This document shows positions 7,296-11,286 of a stretch of DNA of 11,286 bases, one piece after another. The DNA comes from JBDTDV01 sp039922875 (GTDB lineage: Bacteria; Actinomycetota; Actinomycetes; Actinomycetales; Microbacteriaceae): assembly GCA_039922875.1 (NCBI GenBank), contig JBDTDV010000011.1, positions 1 through 11,286 on the forward strand, in the 5' to 3' direction. A program made the translations under genes and the position numbers. Within the stretch, counting starts at the first letter, position 1. Each line of letters begins with the position of its first letter. The notes beneath the pieces were generated by a model. That model ran no database searches. It saw only the letters and a list, made by a program, of their open reading frames with translations, and had not been told where the DNA came from.

Positions 7296-8300
7296 CTACC
7301 GATTCACCTGACTCATGTCGGCGTAACGATCCCCGACCGGCGGCGTGATTCGGGTCAGCGCCGAGAGTTGTGAGTCGGAAAGAACCACCTCGAGCGCCGC
7401 GATGTTCTCCTCGAGTCGAGTGACGTGCTTCGTCCCCGGGATCGGCGCGATGTCCTCGCCCTGGGCAAGCAGCCAGGCCAGGGCGACCTGAGCGGCGCTC
7501 GCGCCGGCGTCCTTCGCCACCGCATCCACCTGCTGAACGATTCGGATGTTCCGCTGTAGGTTCTCGCCAGCGAAGCGAGGGATGCCGCGGCGCGAATCCG
7601 ACTCGTCCAGCTGGTCAAGCGAACGGATCGCGCCGGTCAAGAAGCCTCGACCGAGCGGAGAGAACGGCACAAAGCCGATTCCGAGCTCACGCAACACCGG
7701 CAGCACCTCCGCCTCCGGATCCCGCGTCCACAGCGAATATTCGGATTGCACGGCCGTCACTGGGTGCACGGCATGCGCCCGACGGATCGTGGCCGCGGCC
7801 GCTTCTGACAGCCCGTAGTGCCGCAGCTTGCCGGCCGCGATGAGCTCCGCAAGCGCCCCGACGGTGTCCTCGATGGGAACCTCCGGGTCAATCCGGTGCT
7901 GGTAGTACAAATCGATATAGTCGGTGCCCAGTCTGGTAAGTGAACCTTCGACCGAGATGCGCACGTTTTCGGCGCTGCCGTCGAGACCTCGGCTGTCATC
8001 GTGGCTGTGTCTGATCAGTCCGAATTTCGACGCCAAAACGACGCGGTCGCGGCGACCGGCAAGGGCGCGGCCGACCAGTTCTTCGTTGCGATACGGTCCA
8101 TAGACCTCGGCGGTGTCGAAGAACGTAACGCCGAGATCGATGGCCCGGTGAATCGTGCGGATCGACTGCGCATCGTCGGTTCCGGCCCCGGAATAGTTCG
8201 CCGACATGCCCATGCAGCCCAGGCCGAGCCGGGACACCTGGAGTGCGCTGGCTTCGGTTGCCGTCCCGCGCGATTTCCCGCCAAGAATGATCTGTTCCAT
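7296..8300 (-). CDS. Aldo/keto reductase (NADPH-dependent oxidoreductase)
   Basis: A 334-residue (beta/alpha)8 aldo/keto reductase with the full catalytic tetrad: D62 and Y67 in FFDTAEVYG, K92 in LASKFG, and H135 in YYQHRID. The nicotinamide-cofactor end motif is also present: IPGTK at 287-291, R295, and EEN at 297-299. Early signature: LGLGCMGMS at 25-33. It looks like the YakC/AKR13-like group, which reduces aldehydes and ketones with NADPH; the real substrate is unknown. Start: ATG 8300 has AGAGGAG nine bases upstream on the minus strand and begins just before the first beta strand. The frame stays open to a GTG at 8378, but those 26 codons lack family similarity and would bury the ribosome-binding site. 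Convergent with fadB, divergent from the thioredoxin-like gene; no operon partner in view. Confidence 0.9.
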   Translation of the reverse strand: MEQIILGGKSRGTATEASALQVSRLGLGCMGMSANYSGAGTDDAQSIRTIHRAIDLGVTFFDTAEVYGPYRNEELVGRALAGRRDRVVLASKFGLIRHSHDDSRGLDGSAENVRISVEGSLTRLGTDYIDLYYQHRIDPEVPIEDTVGALAELIAAGKLRHYGLSEAAAATIRRAHAVHPVTAVQSEYSLWTRDPEAEVLPVLRELGIGFVPFSPLGRGFLTGAIRSLDQLDESDSRRGIPRFAGENLQRNIRIVQQVDAVAKDAGASAAQVALAWLLAQGEDIAPIPGTKHVTRLEENIAALEVVLSDSQLSALTRITPPVGDRYADMSQVNR

Positions 8301-8392
8301 CTGAACATTCTCCTCTTCGGAGGCCGTGACGTCGCCGCTCGTGGGGCGTTCGGATCCGGCGCCGTAACCAATCGTCACACTCGCTCAGAGAA

Positions 8393-8421
8393 TTGCAGAC
8401 GAACGGGGGCGCAGGTAACGT
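8393..8421 (+). promoter_or_regulatory. Promoter for a leaderless thioredoxin-like/DUF4395 transcript
   Basis: TTGCAG (8393-8398), a 17-base spacer and TAACGT (8416-8421) make a good vegetative promoter. The -10 ends seven bases before the GTG at 8429, so transcription should begin at or next to the GTG. No properly spaced ribosome-binding site precedes that GTG (GAAGG ends only one base before it), which agrees with leaderless translation, common in actinomycetes. This decides against the TTG start at 8393, which is part of the -35 box. Confidence 0.5.
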
Positions 8422-8428
8422 CGAAGGC

Positions 8429-8875
8429 GTGAACCCGCTTGCTATTCTCGCCGCTCTGGCGGCGCTGGTGGCGGTGGCGACCCTGCTCGGCTTGATCTGG
8501 CGAGTGCGCCAGGGGAAGGTGACAGCCGGATCCGGAGAGACGATCACGGCAGCCGACCTTGCCAGCGACGCGCCACTGGGCGCCAGCGCAACACTGGTGC
8601 AATTTTCTGCAGAACTCTGCTCCCGCTGCCCCGGTACCCGCCGGATGCTGAGCACACTCGCTGCCGATCGACCCGGAGTTGAATTCCTCGACGTCGACCT
8701 CACCCACCGCGCGGATATGGCCAACCGGTTCAACATCATGCAGACGCCGACGACGTTCATCCTGGACCGGTCTGGCCGGATCCGGGCCCGTATCGGCGGG
8801 GTGCCAAATCGAGACAGCATCACCGAGCAGTTGAATGACCTCACCGGGAGAAACAATGTCAGAATCGCCGCGTAG
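8429..8875 (+). CDS. Membrane-anchored thioredoxin-like protein (CSRC active site)
   Basis: A 148-residue protein from GTG 8429. One hydrophobic segment at about 4-25 is followed by WRVRQGK, then a linker, then a thioredoxin fold from about 50. The active site is FSAELCSRCPG (C64, C67), and the cis-proline is P107 in QTPTTFIL; FLDVDLT is the preceding strand. Compared with WCGPC thioredoxins the Trp is lost and the two central residues are Ser-Arg. The fold predicts thiol-disulfide exchange; the partner is unknown. The basic residues lie just after the membrane segment while the N-terminus has none before it, so the positive-inside rule puts the thioredoxin domain in the cytoplasm. It overlaps the DUF4395 gene by 20 bases, indicating joint expression. 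Start chosen from the leaderless promoter; the upstream TTG at 8393 would add 12 non-family residues. Confidence 0.82.
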   Translation: MNPLAILAALAALVAVATLLGLIWRVRQGKVTAGSGETITAADLASDAPLGASATLVQFSAELCSRCPGTRRMLSTLAADRPGVEFLDVDLTHRADMANRFNIMQTPTTFILDRSGRIRARIGGVPNRDSITEQLNDLTGRNNVRIAA

Positions 8876-9335
8876 CACCGGTATCGATCCGCGCAGTCCA
8901 CGTTTCGGCGCCTCGATCACCGGAATCCTCTTGCTGGTGGTGCTGTTTCTCGCGCTAGCCGGGGCGGCAACCGCGGCACTGACTCTGCTCACCGCCATCG
9001 CGGCGCTATTCGGCTGGGGTGCGTTTGCCGGAGTCCGCCGGCACCCGTACGGGCTGTTGTTCAAGGCGGCGATTCGGCCGCGGCTGGCACCGCCGGCAGA
9101 GATCGAAGCCGCCGGGCCGCCGACCTTCGCGCAGGGCGTCGGCTTCGCGGTCACCGCTGCCGGTGTCATCCTCGGTCTGTTCGGCGTGCCATACGCCGTC
9201 GGGATCGCCGCCGCACTGGCATTCGTCGCGGCCTTCCTGAACTCGGTCTTCGGCTACTGCATCGGCTGCCAGCTGTACGTTCTGCTGGTTCGCGTCGGGT
9301 TCGTGCACGTCCCGGAGGCCGCCCGCGCCCAGTAG
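8856..9335 (+). CDS. DUF4395 family membrane protein with GYCIGC motif
   Basis: A 159-residue integral membrane protein recognised as DUF4395 by the N-terminal IDPRSPRFGA (10-19) and the C-terminal GYCIGCQLY (133-141), with cysteines C135 and C138. Hydrophobic segments at about 20-38, 41-58, 95-111 and 113-132 suggest four helices. Basic clusters at the N-terminus (R6, R13, R16) and in the loop RRHPYGLLFKAAIRPR (61-76) place both inside, which puts the CxxC at the cytoplasmic end of the last helix. Start: ATG 8856 with GGGAG five bases upstream; the frame is open to 8835 but that adds seven residues without support. The biochemical function is unknown. The overlap with the thioredoxin-like gene and the shared CxxC suggest a redox pair. 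Stop TAG 9333-9335; the next gene, dxs, is convergent. Confidence 0.8.
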   Translation: MSESPRSTGIDPRSPRFGASITGILLLVVLFLALAGAATAALTLLTAIAALFGWGAFAGVRRHPYGLLFKAAIRPRLAPPAEIEAAGPPTFAQGVGFAVTAAGVILGLFGVPYAVGIAAALAFVAAFLNSVFGYCIGCQLYVLLVRVGFVHVPEAARAQ

Positions 9336-9356
9336 TCCCGCGGGGCTGTCAGCGCT

Positions 9357-9424
9357 GCCGCTGGCCGGGGGTCGTCGCTGGCGGGGGGCCGTCGCTGGCC
9401 GGGGGCCGTCGCTGGCGGGGTCGC
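9357..9424. repeat. 17-bp tandem repeat, four copies, G-rich on the + strand
   Basis: Four consecutive 17-base units start at 9357, 9374, 9391 and 9408, with consensus GTCGCTGGCSGGGGGCC. The tenth base alternates C, G, C, G, so a 34-base higher-order unit is possible. Each unit holds a run of four to six G (9367-9371, 9383-9388, 9401-9405, 9417-9420). The period is not a multiple of three and the array is just after the DUF4395 stop, so it is non-coding. Confidence 0.85.
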
Positions 9425-9435
9425 CGCCCAACACT

Positions 9436-9494
9436 GTGCGTGCGCTCAAAACGGCGGTACCCGCGAGAGCATCCACCGATGAGAGCGCACGCGC
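9436..9494. terminator. Inverted repeat between convergent DUF4395 and dxs, possible bidirectional terminator
   Basis: GCGTGCGCTC (9438-9447) and GAGCGCACGC (9483-9492) are perfect 10-base inverted repeats, extended outward by a T-G wobble and a G-C pair to 9436/9494. The intervening 35 bases would be a long loop. It lies between two convergent stops, where a bidirectional terminator or an mRNA-stabilising stem is expected. No T-run follows on either strand. The function is inferred from position. Confidence 0.35.
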
Positions 9495-9510
9495 CGAGGA
9501 TGGCGGCTCG

Positions 9511-9546
9511 ATCCCGCCGATTCCGCCGGTCCCGCCGATTCCGCCG
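9511..9546 (-). repeat. 9-bp CGGCGGNNN tandem repeat (PGRS-like) just 3' of dxs
   Basis: On the minus strand four in-register units read CGGCGGAAT, CGGCGGGAC, CGGCGGAAT and CGGCGGGAT, with a degenerate fifth before them up to about 9557. The array begins within about 20 bases after the dxs TAA (9563-9565). The unit has the same form as the mycobacterial PGRS element (CGGCGGCAA, from memory). In one minus-strand frame it would encode Gly-Gly-Ile/Thr repeats, but no credible gene contains it. Confidence 0.75.
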
Positions 9547-9562
9547 GGCCCGCCAGTCCCGA

Positions 9563-11286
9563 TTAGTCGGCGCGGTCGGCGGGTGCCTGGTCGGCATCGG
9601 CGGCTGCGGAGAACCACGGGTCGTCCTCACCGGGGAGGGGCCGGGCGACCGGGATCTTGCTGCCGAGGACTTGCGCGACAACGTTCCGGGCAATTCGCTG
9701 CGAGGTCAAGCCGGTACTTTCCAGAATCTGCTCCCGGCTGGCGTGACCGAGGAACTGGTCGGGTAGCCCCAGCTCGGTGACCGCGGTGTCGATTCCGGCA
9801 TCGCGCAGGTCCTGCCGCACCCGGGTGCCCACGCCGCCGACCCGGATGCCGTCTTCGATCGTGACCACCAGCCGATGCGCCGCGGCCAGCTCCAGGACGC
9901 TCTGCGGCACCGGGACCACCCAACGCGGATCCACTACGCTGGCGCCGATGCCCTGCGCCGCAAGACGCTCCGCGACATCCAGTCCCATGCTCGCCAGCGG
10001 GCCGACGGTGACGATCAGCACATCCTTATGCGGCGCCTCGCGGAGCACGTCCACCCCGTCCGGGCAGCGGCGCGCCGCAGGGATGTCATCACCGACACCG
10101 CCCTTGGGGAAGCGCAGCACGGTCGGGCCGTCATCCACCTCGACCGCTTCGGCGAGTTCCTCGCCGAGCCGGGTGCCGTCTCGCGGCGCAGCCAAGCGGA
10201 TGTTCGGCACCAGTTGCAGCATCGCAAGATCCCACATTCCGTGGTGCGTCGGCCCATCCGGGCCGGTCACCCCGGCCCGGTCGAGAACGAAGGTGACCCC
10301 GGCTCGGTGTAGTGCGACATCCATCAGCATCTGATCGAAGGCGCGGTTCATGAACGTGGAGTACATCGCAACAACCGGGTGCAGGCCACCGAAGGCCAGC
10401 CCGGCTGCGCTAGCCACGGCATGCTGCTCGGCGATCCCAACGTCGTGCACCCGGGCCGGATATTTCTCGGCCAACCGGTGCAGCCCGGTCGGGCGCAGCA
10501 TCGCCGCGGTGATGCCGACGATTCGCTCGTTCGCATCAGCTAGTCGCACGATCTCATCGGCGAAGACGCTGGTCCAGGATGGCTTGCTCGGGCCGCCGAG
10601 GGACTCGCCGGTCTCCGGGTCGATCTGGCCGACGGCATGGAACTGGTCGGCACTATCCTGCATCGCCGGCGCGTACCCGCGGCCCTTCTGAGTAATGGCG
10701 TGCACGATCACCGGTGCGCCGTAGCCCTTGGCCTGACGCAACGCCTCCTGCATGGCCTCCACATCGTGGCCGTCGATCGGCCCGATGTATTTGATGTCGA
10801 GATTGGAGTAGAGCGCCTCGTTGTTGGTGAACCGACTCAGGAATCCGTGCAGTCCGCCGCGGATACCGCGATAAAGGGCTCGGCCGGGGCCGCCGAGCCG
10901 GCCGAATGCCTTCTGGCTGGTCAAATACAGGGTGTGGTAGCTGCGCCGCATGCGGACGGTGTTCAGGAACCGGGCGATGCCGCCGATGGTCGGAGCGTAG
11001 GAGCGGCCGTTGTCGTTGACGACGATGACCAGGCGCCGGGTGTTGTCATCGCTGATGTTGTTCAGCGCTTCCCAGGTCATACCACCGGTCAGGGCGCCGT
11101 CGCCGACCACCACGACCACCGATCTGTCATCCTGCCCGGTCACCGCGAACGCACGGGAGATGCCGTCGGCCCAAGACAGCGAGCTCGATGCGTGCGAGTT
11201 CTCAAGAATGTCGTGCTGTGACTCGGAACGCTGCGGATAGCCGGCCAGTCCACCCCGTCGCCGGAGGCCGGTAAAATCCTGCCGCC
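9563..11286 (-). CDS. dxs: 1-deoxy-D-xylulose-5-phosphate synthase, N-terminus beyond the window
   Basis: About 573 residues are visible; the gene runs off the right edge, so some 60-70 N-terminal residues are missing. The first visible sequence (RQDFTGLRRRGGLAGYP, then SESQHDILENSHASSS) is typical Dxs, so the frame continues past the GTG at 11143, which is internal. Key features: the thiamine-diphosphate motif GDGALTGG...VVNDN, the conserved YIGPIDGHD, the cofactor-activating glutamate in VGIAEQHAV, and the transketolase C-terminal domain. Family knowledge: it condenses pyruvate with glyceraldehyde 3-phosphate to DXP, the first step of the MEP isoprenoid pathway and a precursor of thiamine and pyridoxal phosphate. 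The C-terminus ends in an acidic, Ala/Asp-rich tail likely to be unconserved. Stop TAA 9563-9565. The orientation, facing RNase D and DUF3000 on the other strand, matches Rv2680-Rv2682c. Confidence 0.96.
   Translation of the reverse strand, partial: RQDFTGLRRRGGLAGYPQRSESQHDILENSHASSSLSWADGISRAFAVTGQDDRSVVVVVGDGALTGGMTWEALNNISDDNTRRLVIVVNDNGRSYAPTIGGIARFLNTVRMRRSYHTLYLTSQKAFGRLGGPGRALYRGIRGGLHGFLSRFTNNEALYSNLDIKYIGPIDGHDVEAMQEALRQAKGYGAPVIVHAITQKGRGYAPAMQDSADQFHAVGQIDPETGESLGGPSKPSWTSVFADEIVRLADANERIVGITAAMLRPTGLHRLAEKYPARVHDVGIAEQHAVASAAGLAFGGLHPVVAMYSTFMNRAFDQMLMDVALHRAGVTFVLDRAGVTGPDGPTHHGMWDLAMLQLVPNIRLAAPRDGTRLGEELAEAVEVDDGPTVLRFPKGGVGDDIPAARRCPDGVDVLREAPHKDVLIVTVGPLASMGLDVAERLAAQGIGASVVDPRWVVPVPQSVLELAAAHRLVVTIEDGIRVGGVGTRVRQDLRDAGIDTAVTELGLPDQFLGHASREQILESTGLTSQRIARNVVAQVLGSKIPVARPLPGEDDPWFSAAADADQAPADRAD

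Larger units (their letters stand above)
9336..9562. other. Convergent intergenic region with three repeat structures, no gene seen
   Basis: This stretch separates the DUF4395 stop from the dxs stop. It contains, in order, the 17-bp tandem array, the long inverted repeat and the 9-bp CGGCGGNNN array. Open frames crossing it on either strand are low-complexity Pro/Gly/Arg products that run into dxs or DUF4395 out of frame, so I see no gene. No promoter-like element or RNA gene was recognised. Confidence 0.7.

Noticed and set aside
9357..9424. Possible CRISPR array
   Set aside because: The 17-base units are directly adjacent with no spacers, and no cas gene is in the window.
9006..9617. Minus-strand frame encoding Gly-Gly-Thr/Ile repeats, resembling a PGRS protein
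   Set aside because: The Gly-rich part is only the 9-bp repeat read in one frame. The frame overlaps dxs and DUF4395 out of frame, has no PE-type N-terminus and no ribosome-binding site.
9775..11221. Several + strand frames across dxs
   Set aside because: All are antisense to dxs, with Arg/Ser/Pro-rich products and no start signals of note.
1..11286. Mobile element, defence system or biosynthetic cluster
   Set aside because: No transposase, integrase, restriction, toxin-antitoxin, polyketide or peptide synthetase gene, terminal inverted repeats or composition break was seen. The genes are mostly housekeeping.

Overview
The window is chromosomal DNA from a high-G+C actinomycete. The codons end mostly in G or C, GTG starts are common, and several gene pairs match mycobacterial neighbourhoods recalled from memory: sseA-sufE (like Rv3283-Rv3284) and DUF3000-RNase D followed by a convergent dxs (like Rv2680-Rv2681-Rv2682c). 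The genus cannot be fixed from the sequence alone; a Mycobacteriales-like or neighbouring actinomycete lineage fits. No transposase, integrase, phage gene, tRNA, rRNA or CRISPR array was seen, and base and codon use look even throughout, so this reads as a core-type region with unusual junctions rather than an island.

Layout. (1) Bases 1-694, + strand: the 3' end of an SseA-type rhodanese, then a SufE-like sulfur acceptor. (2) Bases 614-1855, - strand: a membrane-anchored alpha/beta hydrolase whose 3' end overlaps sufE tail to tail. (3) Bases 2020-7249, + strand: a DUF3000 protein, a ribonuclease D overlapping it, then a thiolase (FadA) and a two-domain FadB joined by an ATGA overlap. (4) Bases 7296-8300, - strand: an aldo/keto reductase. 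(5) Bases 8429-9335, + strand: a membrane-anchored thioredoxin-like protein and a DUF4395 membrane protein, overlapping by 20 bases, with a good leaderless-type promoter. (6) Bases 9336-9562: a convergent intergenic region holding a 17-bp tandem repeat, a long inverted repeat and a 9-bp PGRS-like repeat. (7) Bases 9563 to the window end, - strand: dxs, missing its N-terminus.

How the genes work together. FadA and FadB should carry out the hydratase, 3-hydroxyacyl-CoA dehydrogenase and thiolase steps of beta-oxidation, probably as a complex. SseA and SufE both handle persulfide sulfur, SufE for Fe-S cluster assembly. Dxs makes DXP for isoprenoids, thiamine and pyridoxal. RNase D trims RNA 3' ends, and DUF3000 is its translationally coupled partner of unknown role. 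The least understood unit is the thioredoxin-like/DUF4395 pair: both proteins carry a CxxC, and charge distribution predicts that both CxxC motifs face the cytoplasm, so they may form a small membrane thiol relay.
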